NCBI RefSeq assembly: GCF_036324505.1
Contig: NC_086370.1
Span: forward strand, 5,885,453 to 5,949,452
Length of the DNA: 64,000 nt
DNA from: Eleginops maclovinus
Lineage: Eukaryota > Chordata > Actinopteri > Perciformes > Eleginopidae
Direction: 5' to 3'
The notes beneath the pieces were generated by a model that saw nothing but the letters and a program-made list of their open reading frames with translations, was not told the DNA's origin and made no database searches. Shown one piece after another: positions 13,641-25,409 of this stretch; the stretch's first letter is position 1, and each line of letters begins with the position of its first letter. The position numbers and the translations under genes are program-made.

Positions 13641-13785
13641 AGTCTTTAAGAATAATATAATCCACAAAATGCTCCACATTTGTACCTTTTAGATTTATAC
13701 AACTGCCATTATCGGAAACACAAAGTACTTGACATTATTATAATTGAACACAAAGGAACGAGAATGGAAGTTCCAAGTTAAAATG

Positions 13786-14675
13786 AGTGTTGGGCAAGTT
13801 ACCTCCAAATTGTAATACAGTACTACTTATTACTGTGTTTTTAAAGTAATACGTTACATTACATTATTACTGTCTCTGAACTGTAATACGTTACACTACT
13901 TTTGCGTTACTTTGAGTTACTTTCACCAAAATAACCCCAAAGTATGGCTTTAAATGCTGAAATGTAGTTTATTGCAGCTCATTAATTAAAGCTATCTATC
14001 TATCTGGCAGTACATGCTGAACATTAGGAAAAGAGCTAGAAATTCAACTCATGCTCCGTTTAACTGGGCTGAATAATATGATACCGGTAACATTACGTCG
14101 CTGTTTGTCTTATTACATGTAGTGGAGCCTCTGCACGGCCCTGTAACCTGCTGTATATGAACGAGTCTCTATGGCAGTGTTAGCTCACCTTGTCATTGGT
14201 GTGTTAACGGGGATTTTGCTGATATGCTTTCTAAAAGCCGGTGATTCCACAGAGGACAGAGGCTGCAGATCTTCGACACTCTGCCACGAGTCTCTCAACT
14301 TCTCGGGGTTCAACCAAGCAGACCCAGAGAAAGTTCTGTTGCTTCTGTTACTTCAGCCTGCGCGCACTCGTGTGTTTTTATTTTATTTTCTCCGAGCCTG
14401 CAGCTCTCGATTGCAAACCTGTTTCTGCAGCTCTCTTAACCAATAGTAAACAGGCTCACTGCGTTACTGTTCTACCCACACAATTGGTTCTCTGGTGTCG
14501 GAATGTCTCGCGATGTTGGTGAATTCTTAGAAACAAACACCAAATCATTTCGGGTTAAAACGTGTTGTAACTGCATTACTGAGAATTGTAACGGGTATTA
14601 TATTACCCACATTTCAGAAGTAATGCGTTATATTACTGCGTTACTGAAACTCTGTTACTTTTGTAACGCGTTAGG
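13786..14675. mobile_element. GTTAC-rich DNA transposon remnant, about 890 bp
   Basis: The left end, AGTGTTGGGCAAGTTAC, is a familiar teleost transposon terminus. The left end runs through repeated GTAATACGTTAC-type motifs. The right end has the inverted theme (ATTACTGCGTTACTG, TTGTAACGCGTTA) and then decays. I treat it as a non-autonomous DNA element of hAT-like type; that superfamily call is tentative. The interior contains an unrecognised frame at 14171-14446 and a short TCTA run near 13991. Confidence 0.6.
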
Positions 14676-14734
14676 GTGCCTTCTTATTTGGAACATTTTA
14701 ATACCGGGACAAGTCTTTAATATATAATGCTTCT

Positions 14735-14886
14735 TTCTCCCCAAATGTTTACACTGTACATTTTATTTTGAATATTATGCGCATGCCCTTCATCAAATAC
14801 TGCTTTATTTTTTTGTTTCATTTTGCTGTAACAATGTACATTTCCCCTTTGTGGGACGAATAAAGGAATTCTGATTGTGATTCTGA
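14735..14886 (+). mobile_element. LINE-type 3' tail fragment
   Basis: Ends with GGGACGAATAAAGGAATTCTG after a GCTGTAACAATGTACATTT block. The same ending occurs at 36580-36765 and, split by an L1, at 53050-54125. This is typical of 3' ends of teleost non-LTR elements or SINEs that share those tails. The exact family was not determined. Confidence 0.5.
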
Positions 14887-14889
14887 AAG

Positions 14890-17280
14890 TTTTAAAATCT
14901 GAAATACAAAATGCTTGATGTTACAAAGCATGTAAACAAGAGGAACAAGAACAGAAAGTCAGAGGCCTTCAGGGGACCACTCGGTTCTAAATAACTAAGA
15001 CTTGACCCAGGACCTAAATTTGGCTAGGTCCTCCTAATATTAGGACTGAACATTATTCAGTCTAATCAGGTCAGGTCATAGGCTGTTGTATATCAGGATG
15101 TCTCAGGATGATTTGAGTGGACCATCAGATCTGCTACGTTGATATGTAGACCTGAGGAGAACAGATGGTGGCATACAACGTGACTATATGCTTGTATTGT
15201 TCATCTTCTGTTTTTCTTGGCAAAGCCTTACAATAAACCTTCAGCGTAAGACACCAGTTCAGAGTTATCATTATCAAAGGAGACACAAATCTGAATCTTT
15301 AACTGTATAAACTAGAAGGATGATACGTTGTGGACTTTGCTGTGGCTCAGTGAATCTTAACTGCATTCTAAACGGCAAAATGTTATCCCGGATAACAGTT
15401 AGAGTTTTGAACATGCGATTAGCATTGGAAATGAGATAAAACAGAAATGGAGATGTTTGGGAAAAAATAACTAGGGTTAGATTATTGATTTGACAGTTAT
15501 TCATTTAAAGTAGTGAAAGTTGACCTTTAGTCAACATAGGCCTAGGTGAATTCACCCACTCAGCGGGATTAGGGTTAGGGTTAAAACTAGCACTTCATTC
15601 GAACAGCGAAAATCCTGCTGATTTGATTAGAAACACATCCCAGGACAGAATATATTTCCCTTGAAATCTAATTGACAATGCAATCTTGCTGTATGGGAAC
15701 ATTTAAGGGAGAGCAGGCTAGAACAAATGTGTGTCCATTTTCTTTCAAATCAATGACAGAACTTAAATAACGTGAACCGACAAAAACAAGTGGCAAAATC
15801 GGAAGAACAACTCCACAATCCAAACAAAGATATGTCACAATACCAACCACAGAAGGAAAGATTTTGACAACATTAATAATAATCAAATGAAATAGCAGTC
15901 AGAGTGACACTTTCAAGGAGAATCAAGCGCAATTTGCATTCTCTGTGAAAGACAAAACAGGTTTTGAATGAACGAACGACAAACAGTGGCGTGCCAAGGT
16001 AAAGTGTATTTATTCTGTTGAAGCACAGAGAGAAAGAGAAAGAAGAGTGACTGAAGGAGAATGTCACTAATAGGACAGAAATAATCAACAGCAGCGCTTG
16101 AAGAAAGCCGACACACATGCACGTTCATATGTTAGAGGGCTGTGGCCAGTCAGCCACATAATAGAACAATCACTCTGTCACTCATCTTCTGCTATTCTTG
16201 TGGCTGGTACATTTAAATATTACAAAAAAATCCTGTGTTTTATCCTCTTTTGTCCTTTTTCTCCTCCTGTCATTTTCGTCTTTCTCCTCTGTCCTGCTCT
16301 TTGTTTCCTCAGTTCCTATTTCAGATCTGTCCTTGGTCACCGTCTATCTATTATTCCTTCATCATGATGCATTGTATGTCAATGGCAACCAACTGTTTAA
16401 TGCGTCCCCCTCACTCCTGAGCACATTCAAGCAGGAATCTGCTTTGATATGTCAGGATAAATGGTGAGGCAGTGATGAAACAGATCAACTAATGTGTGTG
16501 TGTGAAATTATTTTGGTACATATGAGCAGCTTTTTTGGATACAAGGGCGTGAAACTTTCAGGCATGTCAAAAAACATGTCAGTTTCACATTTTTCAAAAG
16601 GTATATATAAATACTACTAGACAGCAGGGGTGGGTACGCTTTGTGGACAGACACAGATGTGACTCAACTTGTATCAATATGCAAAGACAGCCAGTCTTTC
16701 CTATTTTATGTGAAGAGACTTTAACCCTATTTAAGTAGATTAAAACTGAACATTTCAGTCAAGTGTTCAATTATTTTAAAAAACAGCGGTATACATAATT
16801 CTTATTTTATGTAAGCAAGTTGATTCAAAAGTTTTATTGAATACCAAGTGTTCGCATTTTTTTTCAAATGTATCTACTTTATTTAACCCCGGGTAAAAGC
16901 GTTATCGGGCAGTTGCTCCATTTTAGAATGAAATAAAATAAAAAATAAATAAATGAAAAGGTATAAAACAAACAAAGGAAGTGAAAGTAACAAAGAGAAA
17001 ACAACAAATAAAGATATTTATATAAAAAAATATATATAAAACTCCACTAATGAAAATTGGCTGTTAAGCATTGCGCTAATACAGGTATATGCTTATGTTG
17101 CATTTTTGTAAGAAACCATAACAAACACTTATGTTGCTTACTGAGTGATTGAACAATACTAGGTCATAAAGGTCCACTTTGATTAAAGAGTAAACTTCAT
17201 GATATGTGCCAGTTGAATCAGAATTTCAAATTATAAAAAGAAAACACAACACACTGTATGTTGTTTTAAAACAGTATCTA
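14890..17280. other. Non-coding, mostly unique
   Basis: No gene recognised. A short TTAGGG-like run is at 15565-15584. Near 16875 there is TTTAACCCCGGGTAAAAG, resembling the reverse of a repeat tail ending in ...GGTTAAATAAA, followed by an A-rich tract. Confidence 0.45.
15565..15584. repeat. Short telomere-like run
   Basis: GGGATTAGGGTTAGGGTTAA holds about three units of the vertebrate telomere repeat, one of them imperfect. It is too short to be a real interstitial telomere block. A similar CCCTAA-type run is at about 45200-45222. Confidence 0.5.
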
Positions 17281-17283
17281 GCA

Positions 17284-17442
17284 AATGTAGCTCAGTTGTT
17301 ACAGGAAGTCGCCCCATGTCCCCAGGGGCTTGGTCCCAATACGGAGAACCTGGGTTTGAATCTGGCTCAAGATCATTTGCCACATGTCTTCCCCTCTTTC
17401 AGTCTAAAAGCACTGGTTGCACAAAAACATCTTTAAGCAAAA
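17284..17442 (+). mobile_element. tRNA-derived SINE
   Basis: GTAGCTCAGTTG forms an A-box-like start and GGGTTTGAATCTGG contains a B box. The fish SINE body follows (CATTTGCCACATGTCTTCCC) and then a tail ending ACATCTTTAAG. Another copy of the same family is at 33728-33888. Confidence 0.72.
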
Positions 17443-17449
17443 GGAAACC

Positions 17450-18240
17450 ACTATATACTTCAGAGCATATTTGTCTTCAGAGTTGCTATCACTTTTTTTT
17501 CAATCACCTCCTGAGTCACTGAAAATATGTAGAACTGAAGTTAAGACTTTATGTTCCTCTGTTCTTTTTTGTCATATTAAAAATGCAAAGACCGTTTTTG
17601 ATTAACAGAGTATCGTCAAAGTCCAACCTTCATCGTGGGAAAAAAAAGGTCATTGAAAAATAAATGTACATGGAAAAAAAAGAGCACCACACTCAGCCAC
17701 CCAACCAGGTAAAAAAAAAAATCCCTTTTGTTTTATGCATTCCTGTATTCTCTCCCCAAGCGTTCCTCTTCACTCTGGTGGCATATTTTCAATCATTATT
17801 AGAATGCCGGCAGCTCAAGGCTCGCAGGCTTTAACCCCTGGTATGTTTTGTGTGTGATAAAAGGCGAAAGCACTATCAATCTTTATTGTCTGGCCCGCAC
17901 ACTGTAATTGCATTCAATAGTCCACTGATTCTCTTGTCTGCGCTAATGTCGGGGAGCAGAGAGGAGCCAGATGCTCTGACTGCATCACACACACACACAC
18001 ACACACAAAGACACACATGCAGGAAGACACACAGATGCGCAGACACCGATTTAAGATTTAATTCAAAAAAATAAAAATAACCATGCAAGTGTGCTCTAAC
18101 TGGAGAATACACACACACACTCACACACAGGCAGCGCTCGGTGGCTTTTGCGTGATAAATTGTTGACAGTATGGATTGTGAGCAGCTGTGCTTCCAGAGT
18201 GTATATAGAAGAAGATTCATCCTCCAGTTTCATATTGTTT
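17450..18240. other. Non-coding with short CA runs
   Basis: Short CA runs occur at about 17988-18007 and 18110-18128. The remainder is unique, with no recognised coding sequence. Confidence 0.5.
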
Positions 18241-18256
18241 ATGTCTATGTACAGTT

Positions 18257-18258
<2 letters not shown>

Positions 18259-18330
<72 letters not shown>

Positions 18331-18349
18331 TGTGTCTGTGTCTGTGTCT

Positions 18350-18408
<59 letters not shown>
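18259..18408. repeat. (TG)n microsatellite with TGTGTC core
   Basis: About 150 bp of TG repeats interrupted centrally by five TGTGTC-type units (about 18328-18358). Cysteine/valine or threonine/histidine frames through it are artefacts of the dinucleotide. Confidence 0.97.
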
Positions 18409-18411
<3 letters not shown>

Positions 18412-18475
18412 TTGTGATGTCACTGCTAGGCCAGGTCATGTATTATTCAAATTTAAGCAAGAAGGAAAGAGAGGA

Positions 18476-18496
18476 GGGGTGGGGGTGGGGGTGGGG
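18476..18496 (+). other. G-quadruplex motif
   Basis: Four runs of four or five G separated by single T residues. This is the classic short-loop pattern expected to fold as a parallel quadruplex. It lies 70 bp after a 150 bp alternating TG tract, itself a possible Z-DNA former. Confidence 0.75.
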
Positions 18497-18639
18497 TGCT
18501 GGAAGTGTGCCAAACACTCGATTGGATCTCAATGAATAGTAAAGAGGCAGACGAAGGGAAGGAGGTGGGGGTGAAGAAAGGAGAAAAAAAAAAGACATAT
18601 ATGACAGTAGAAGGACTTATTTGGATAGCCTCTTGTAAT

Positions 18640-18960
18640 ACTTCGACCACATTCCAATAAAAACCAACGGCCGCCCTTTTCCCGTGTTATTCTACATAAG
18701 CCGCCGGAGTTTACCCGGGTATAAAGTGAGCTTTGTTTGTGCATATGTCTGCGCCACACGTGCATGCACGGGCACTTTTTATTCCATATTACCAATCCTC
18801 CCTTTGGAGTCAGGTGGCGGCACATATTGCGGAGGCTCACACCGCGGCCGGCCTCGATAAGACGGACACGGCGAGCTGCAGGTAATAGATTTGGGGGCTT
18901 GTTGTCATATCAACACAAAGCCTCCAACCCCGAGGATCAAGCCAGATGAAAAGCTGCCCT
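18640..18960. promoter_or_regulatory. Candidate conserved non-coding island
   Basis: GC-richer and non-repetitive, with CCGCCGGAGTTTACCCGGGT, CACACGTGCATGCACG and GGCGGCACATATTG. It stands out from its AT-rich neighbours. A regulatory role is inferred only. Confidence 0.27.
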
Positions 18961-19239
18961 TTGATATTGGTTATGCCAAAACCACTACTATGTTATTTAG
19001 TTGGATTCAGAACAACATGCTTTATATTTACTTTGTTTTCTCTGCTCTGTTGGAACTTTTGTAAGCGAATTCATGGCTTCATGTTGGGTTTGTTTTTCCA
19101 TGGGTTATATGTGGTGCTAATTAATGCTTTCTCTGGTACTGTTCTTGTTGCACTTTTAAGTGGGCCAAGGCTAACAGGCTAACTAGCATTAAATCCCAGC
19201 TGATTTGGATATAAGCGTTCTGTCCTCCGTGCCACAATC

Positions 19240-20060
19240 ATATATTAAAGGTTGATTATTATTTGGCCGGCGAAGCAAACAATCTTGGCAAGGATGCGCT
19301 TTTTTTTACCACCAGATTAGGGTCTTCACTGCCATGTCCACTTCAAAACGTTGTTTGTTGCCATTCTTTGTGTGTGCATACATTTGCATGTTACATCCAT
19401 GCATCCGCAAATTCACTCGCAGCCAGTGGGGCATTCCGCTTCCACACCACATACAGTAATACATTGCTGAATATCAAAGGAAATTACCATTCACCTTGGT
19501 GCATGGATCTTAGCGAGTTCCTTAACCAGAGGAATGGGCTTTGAACCAGGCAGATTCCCCCAGGGCCCGTATCCAGGCCCCTCCCCGGAACGCCGCGGCG
19601 GATAAGGGCCGTAATTCCCACTTTTAGGTTTCCATTAATCTGATCCTGACACAGGGGAGACGGGCTGCTTTGCATATCGCCTTCCCAAGATGGAGGGCTA
19701 TTTACATGATCGCCTCCAGATTGAATATGATCAGTAGCCCACCTCCTCCGCCGTCCTCCTGCAACTGAGACGGAAAAAATGCAGATATCCTTTTTTTTTT
19801 CAGCGGGTATTTGCTGCATTATCATGGATGAAATATTATTCACTGAGGTATATTCGCCATAGCGCTTCAATACGTCTCAAGTTAGACTTGATGGATACGT
19901 GTTGCGGATATTACAGCGCTGTGCTTGATTCCCTTGACGAAGGCCAAATTTCTTTTATGAATGTGACAGAGGAGATGGATAGATTGACCCATTTATCATC
20001 GCTCACTGATAGTGCTAATGTGAAGAAAACTCCCCCCTCCTCCCTTACTTCTCAGCAAAT
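19240..20060. promoter_or_regulatory. Large candidate conserved non-coding block
   Basis: About 800 bp of high-complexity sequence free of repeats, including CCATTAATCTGATCC, GGATAAGGGCCGTAATTCCC, TGCATTATCATGGATG and CATTTATCATCGC. Its 3' part stays open in one frame after a strong acceptor-like site (see the finding at 19804). I favour a regulatory block over an exon. Conservation and RNA data would decide. Confidence 0.33.
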
Positions 20061-20333
20061 GTGAGGAACACCAGTGCTCCGTTCGAAACCACCAAGACAA
20101 ACCCCCCCCCATGTAAATGTATCTGTAATGAACGCTGCGTACAGGAGGTGCATTATTCTCTTTCTGCTACATTTATTTCTGAATATCAAATGAATATGAT
20201 AAATGTGGAGCGAGGGGGCGGCGGCGGGGGAAGCAAAGTAAGCTGAGGATATGAGATGAGTGATATTGTTATTACACCACCGACGATGAGCAGCAGAAGT
20301 TGAGACACCGTGAGACTGCAGCGTAGGGGGTGC

Positions 20334-20343
20334 ACACACACAC

Positions 20344-20431
<88 letters not shown>
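20334..20431. repeat. (CA)n microsatellite
   Basis: About 98 bp of CA repeats with one ACAACAC interruption near the start. Confidence 0.97.
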
Positions 20432-20434
<3 letters not shown>

Positions 20435-20439
20435 GCTCT

Positions 20440-21140
20440 TTTCCATGTAAACACGTTGTACCCTTGTCCGTCCGTCATTATCTATCCCTTGAAGTACTTT
20501 CATTGTTTTTTTTCAGTACGTCAAGCCGATACACAATCCCACACTCGTGTGAGTCCCAGTTGCGAGCTGATACGCGGCGAGAGGACCTCAATGGGACGTG
20601 GAAAAAATAGAATGCCGCTGAACAAACACCACTGCTTTTTAGTGTGATGAAAGAGCAAATCCTCACTCAAACGGTGCAGGGAAATATTGGTGACAGGGCT
20701 GAGCAAATGTGCATGCTCTCGACTTCAAAGTACTCTTGGCAGGGACACTAGTAGTAATGAAACCGGGGGTGTAACTCGTTTGTTTTCGAGACAATATGTG
20801 GAAAAGTATTCTTACCTCCGTATGCAGATAGTACGACGTGTGAAACTCTGTCCAACTCGATAATCACCCACGAAGAATTTGTGCGTGGTGCCAATTGTCA
20901 CTTCTGCAGACACTTCATGTAAACAGTGTGATAGAAACACGTCGCACGTCGTCTCCAGTCACTTTGTCTCAGGCTGTTTTCGGCTACGGGGGAAAACATT
21001 CCCCTAAGTGCATTTCATGGTTTTAATTGACACCATTGCATGTTAATTCGGAGCATGTCACGGATGTGTCACACCAGTAAGCCGCGAGTGTCCGACCTCA
21101 TGTAATGTCGAATTACATTCCTGCCGCTCATCGGCGTGAC
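20440..21140. promoter_or_regulatory. Candidate conserved non-coding island
   Basis: The part from about 20820 to 21130 is unique and moderately GC-rich, with GGTTTTAATTGACACC, GCATGTTAATTCGG and TCGAATTACATTC. The part at 20500-20560 holds a splice-like arrangement described as a separate finding. Confidence 0.25.
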
Positions 21141-23830
21141 AATAGATAAGCTTCTCCTAGGCAATGTCAAGCGGTTCAAAAAGTCATGTGTAGCTGAGGT
21201 GTGTTTTTCTTTCTACCTGGCTGTCCTCTTTACTCATGATGTGGCCAATAAAAAAGGCTACATCATGTTTTTTTTTAAGTACATTTATCTGCGTATGATC
21301 ACTCTATCTTTGAGTCTAATTCTTCCTCTCTTGGACTACATCTTGTATTGCAGAAATTCCTTGTCCCAGACATTGAAATAATGTATAGGTTTAGTACTTT
21401 TCATACATACGATGCAGCTCAAAGTTCAAAACTGGTAACCCACTCAGTAAAGGCAATATAGAATGACAAAAATAATAATAAAGACTAAAAGAGCAATTAT
21501 AGGGGGACACTAATAAAAGGCTTAGTTAAACAGGCTAAAGCAGAAGTAAAATAACGTGTTTCATGTTTTTGTTAAATGTCTGGCAGCTGTCTTTTCTCGA
21601 TTGAATTCAAGGGAACCTGTAAAGAGATGGACTCTTGCATTTGAATGAGTTTTGCAGCATCTTGTTTGTTTAAATATGGGTGCACTTTCACAATATTTCT
21701 TAGGTGGGATTAAACACATCTCCTAAGACAAGGGCTACCTCTTTAATCGGTTTCTCTATACTATAGAAGCAGACAGCTCTGCAGCCTTAACCTCTTTATT
21801 GCTCCTGTATAAAATACATGATATGGTTCCAATGAGGCCATACAGATATGGACTGAGTTTATTCATGTTTGAGTATGTACACTTTCATAGAGGTAAGCAG
21901 GGGACATGGGCTCATTAAAGGTAAAGACCAACATCAAATCTGAAGTTCAGTCTGATTTTACTCTAGTTTTATTATGCAGATAGGTCAGTTAGAGCAGATC
22001 CCCATAGCAGACTGAGCTGAGTGTACTAGCAGAATACATATGCCACACCAGTATTGCAGTGAAGGAAAACAACCATTTACCTTTTGGAAATACACAATGC
22101 TCTAAAGAAATGAAAGAGACTCAAACAAACTAAAGTAATACAAGTAACAATTTTAAAGTAACACACTTTTTTAAAAAGCCATTTTGTAATTGAATACTTC
22201 ATAAGAACAGCTAAACCAACATATTGTGTCTTTGCGGTGGAGCACAGCTTTAACTAATGGTGCATGTGATGACAGGACCCTTTACACAGAATTGGAAATT
22301 ATTCATTCATTTGTAACAATCTTAGCACACGGGACAAACGTAAAGACTGACCATTGAGGTAACATAAAGTAAGGTTTCACAGACGACAGGGTCCATGAGA
22401 TCTGTCGATGCCCCTGAGGGTCATTGCGCACCATTTACGGCCCATAATGAAGGGCTGTTTCTGCAGACACAATGTGGTACACACAGAAGCATAACTGTGT
22501 CCGCTGACCATCCCGCTGTCCGTTTGGAATTGTAGCTGGTGCTTTAATCTTTTCAGACCAGAATTACAGTGTTCAACAGATCAAAACACAAAGGCCTTAT
22601 ATATCTTCATATTTAAAGGCCCAGTACGGTGGTTCAGTGTTTCACCTTCATAAAGTTGAGAGGAATTTAAAAAAAAGAATAATGTAACTCAAAGCAGCAA
22701 ATGTTAAGAATGTATTCAAATGGAGTCTGCATTTCTTAGACTATTTTCTCTAATTTCCTATAGCTTTCAAAATTCCACTTTGAAAAGCAGCGATTTTATA
22801 TCCCGATCACAAACCAAGACATTGTGTTCAAATACTGTATGACATCATCAGGGATATATATATGTTTTTTAATATGACAAATCTCCCATCATGGCCACAG
22901 AAGATAGCATACCATTGTTTTCACAGTCTCATTAGTACTCCCTATGACCAGTAAATTGATTTGGACATGTTAAACCAGTGGAGTGCAGGACCTTACATCT
23001 AGTTAATATTTGGGATGTCCAGTGATTTGTCCTTGGCCTAAGTAAAACCTGTAAGAAATCATATGTCACTGGTAGGCTATATATGTAAGACAAGTTGCAC
23101 ATTGGATGTCAATAATACAAAAGATGATGAATACTTTTGGGCAAACTACAAGTTACTTATAACTGCTGATTAGTTTTCCTACACATTTGTCAGAACATTG
23201 GTAAAACATGCTTAAACTACTGTTATGTTTGAGTTTACCTGCGTCAGAACTGATTAAAAAAATATGCTGGAAGTCAGTAATGATCATACTTCATGGACAA
23301 ACACCCCCTATTGGTTCTGAGAAGCCGCTACTTGTTATCAAGGTGGTCTCTCAGTTATTTGGACGCCATTCATCACATTTCACAGTCCCTAAAGAAAATC
23401 AAGACCAATCCAAAATGGCTGCAAGAAGGGAGCTGTGAAAGCAGATGATGGTGCGTCTCACACTGCTGTATCTGGTTGAAGAGTGATAGCACTAGCCCCA
23501 AGAATAGCTCCAAATTATTCATAGCGAGGTATGACAAGCTCCGGTGAAAAATATGACTGTCTAAGTCCAGTGCTGCGGGCCATGGGAAGAGATTAAATAT
23601 AAAGCTACTATCCAGCAAGTAATACACTATCAGATCACTGGACAACAACTCTATGACATTTTATCATAAAAGAAGTGTCCACCTACACCTCTGAATTATT
23701 TAAAGATAATCACTTTTCTTATCAAGAAATATATCACAAAGGTAATATACTGTCGGAATGTGCAATCTTAACAAGAACAAGAATATACTTTATAGTTTGA
23801 GAAACTGAAAGTCAAGACATTCAGGGAAGA
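21140..23830. other. Non-coding; weak island at 22370-22560
   Basis: Mostly AT-rich and unremarkable. From 22370 to 22560 the texture is more balanced (CCCATAATGAAGGGC, GTGCTTTAATC) and could be a short conserved element. No gene or transposon recognised. Confidence 0.4.
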
Positions 23831-23831
23831 G

Positions 23832-24659
23832 TACCGTATTTTCCGGACTATAAGACGCACTTAAAAGCCTTACATTTTCTCAAAAAACAACAGTGCGTCT
23901 TATAATCCAGTGCGCCTTATATATGGATTACGGTAATTCTGGTTGTGCTTACTGACCTCGAAGTGATTTTGTGTGGTACACAGCGCTCACGGCGCTCTGT
24001 CAAAATGTTTTAGTACGACTTTGGTAAACTACAAAGCCGCACCGCTTGCAGCATTACGGCTACCGTAGTCAGGAGCGTCGCGGAGTTGCACCAAATGGCA
24101 CCGGTCAAGAGACACGCTTACGACGCGGACTTCAAACTCGAGGCTATCAGTCACGCAGTAGAACATGGGAATAGAGCAGCTGGGAGAGAATTCAACATTA
24201 ATGAATCAATGATACGTATTTTACGTGTTATAACTGAACTTATTACTGACTTATCTGACTTATCTGTTTTGTTTCTGTTATATAATTAATAATTATATAA
24301 TATGTATCCGTTTTACGGCATGTAGAAAAGGAGTGTGTAGGAGAGCGACATGCGGGGTGGGCGTGTGTGCGGAAGAAGTCGTTTTTGAAGTTGTTGCCAG
24401 GTTGGCTGCGTTGTCGGCGAAGACAATAAAAAAGGATTACTCCAGCTCCACTATTTCCCCCTCCTCTTTCCTCAGAGTGTCACATACCCAGCTGCTCTTC
24501 ACTACGGTATAGAGCATAACAACGCTGGAGGTAACAACATTTCGCTTAATGCGCCTTATAGTCCGGTGCGCCTTATATATGAAAACATTTCAAAAATAGA
24601 CCATTCATTGACAGTGCGCCTTATAATCCAGTACGCCCTATAGTCCGGAAAATACGGTA
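23832..24659 (+). mobile_element. Non-autonomous pogo/Tc1-mariner-like transposon
   Basis: The ends are the inverted pair TACCGTATTTTCCGGACTAT and ATAGTCCGGAAAATACGGTA, each closing on TA. That fits the TA target site of pogo/Tc1-mariner elements. Subterminal GCGCCTTATA motifs repeat in both arms. Only the transposase N terminus survives (24095-24289) and no catalytic DDE region is visible, so this is an internally deleted derivative needing transposase in trans. Confidence 0.88.
24095..24289 (+). pseudogene. Truncated pogo-type transposase, N-terminal HTH
   Basis: From the ATG at 24095 the product begins with a basic stretch and a segment containing YDADFKLEAI, then HGNRAAGREFNI. This is the helix-turn-helix pattern of Brinker/pogo-type transposase DNA-binding domains. 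About 40 residues match the family pattern. After residues NESMI the frame runs into non-homologous sequence and stops, so the second HTH and catalytic core are missing. It could at most encode a small DNA-binding peptide. Confidence 0.7.
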
Positions 24660-25170
24660 ACAATATTCAATGTTTTGTGTCTGTTTTTCAGTCTCTAAAA
24701 TGTCTGACCTTTTAAGCTACTTTAAGCTCAGTTTTGGTTTTCCAGTGCACATTATCTGCTTTCTTCAACCCATTTCCAGCCACAGAAAGTAGCAGTTTTC
24801 AGTCAACAAGAATTATACTGTGTCTAAATACGGATACTTCCATTGCCATGTAGTACATTTATGAGTCCTGTTTTGAAGCTCTGGTGCGTGCCCTATGCTG
24901 TGTTGTAATCATGCATGTGCACCACATTAGTTTATTAAAACATTGTTTACAAAAGCCCAATATAGTGTAGCCTCTTAATTTGATGCATAGGCTTTGTGCA
25001 GTTAAGTTTAAAATGAAATAATCAAGTCTCCATTTTCTGAAATTATTCCTGTAACTTTTACATATTGCAGAAATAGTAATATTGCAATGTTATCTTCATG
25101 AGTTTGAATGTAGATCAAAACATTTTCCCAATTCAAGATCAATAAAGTATCTATCCATCAATCTTAATCA
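24660..25170. other. Non-coding with a repeat-like tail
   Basis: The end (about 25130-25165) reads TTCAAGATCAATAAAGTATC followed by TATCCATC. This resembles the 3' tail of a fish LINE or SINE ending in ATCT repeats. The body of the element is not recognisable. Confidence 0.4.
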
Positions 25171-25276
25171 GCTTGCAACTAAAGCATACATGTGGTGCTA
25201 AAGTGGTAAAAAGTGTTCTGGAATGTAGTATCTATACAACTCCTGAGCTGGAAATACTTAAAACAATAACACTTGT

Positions 25277-25409
<133 letters not shown>

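Noticed and set aside
14171..14446. 91-codon frame with a hydrophobic start inside the GTTAC-rich transposon
   Set aside because: No match to a known transposase or other family that I recognise; probably chance within a non-autonomous element.
17284..17442. tRNA gene
   Set aside because: A- and B-box-like motifs are present, but the spacing and lack of a cloverleaf, plus the SINE body and tail, show it is a retroposon. The same holds for 11815, 33728, 39620 and 55469.
18148..18539. Long frames rich in cysteine/valine or threonine/histidine
   Set aside because: They are translations of (TG)n/(CA)n arrays. The same pattern recurs at 20.3, 25.3, 31.8, 35.0, 46.5, 49.5, 57.5 and 63.3 kb.
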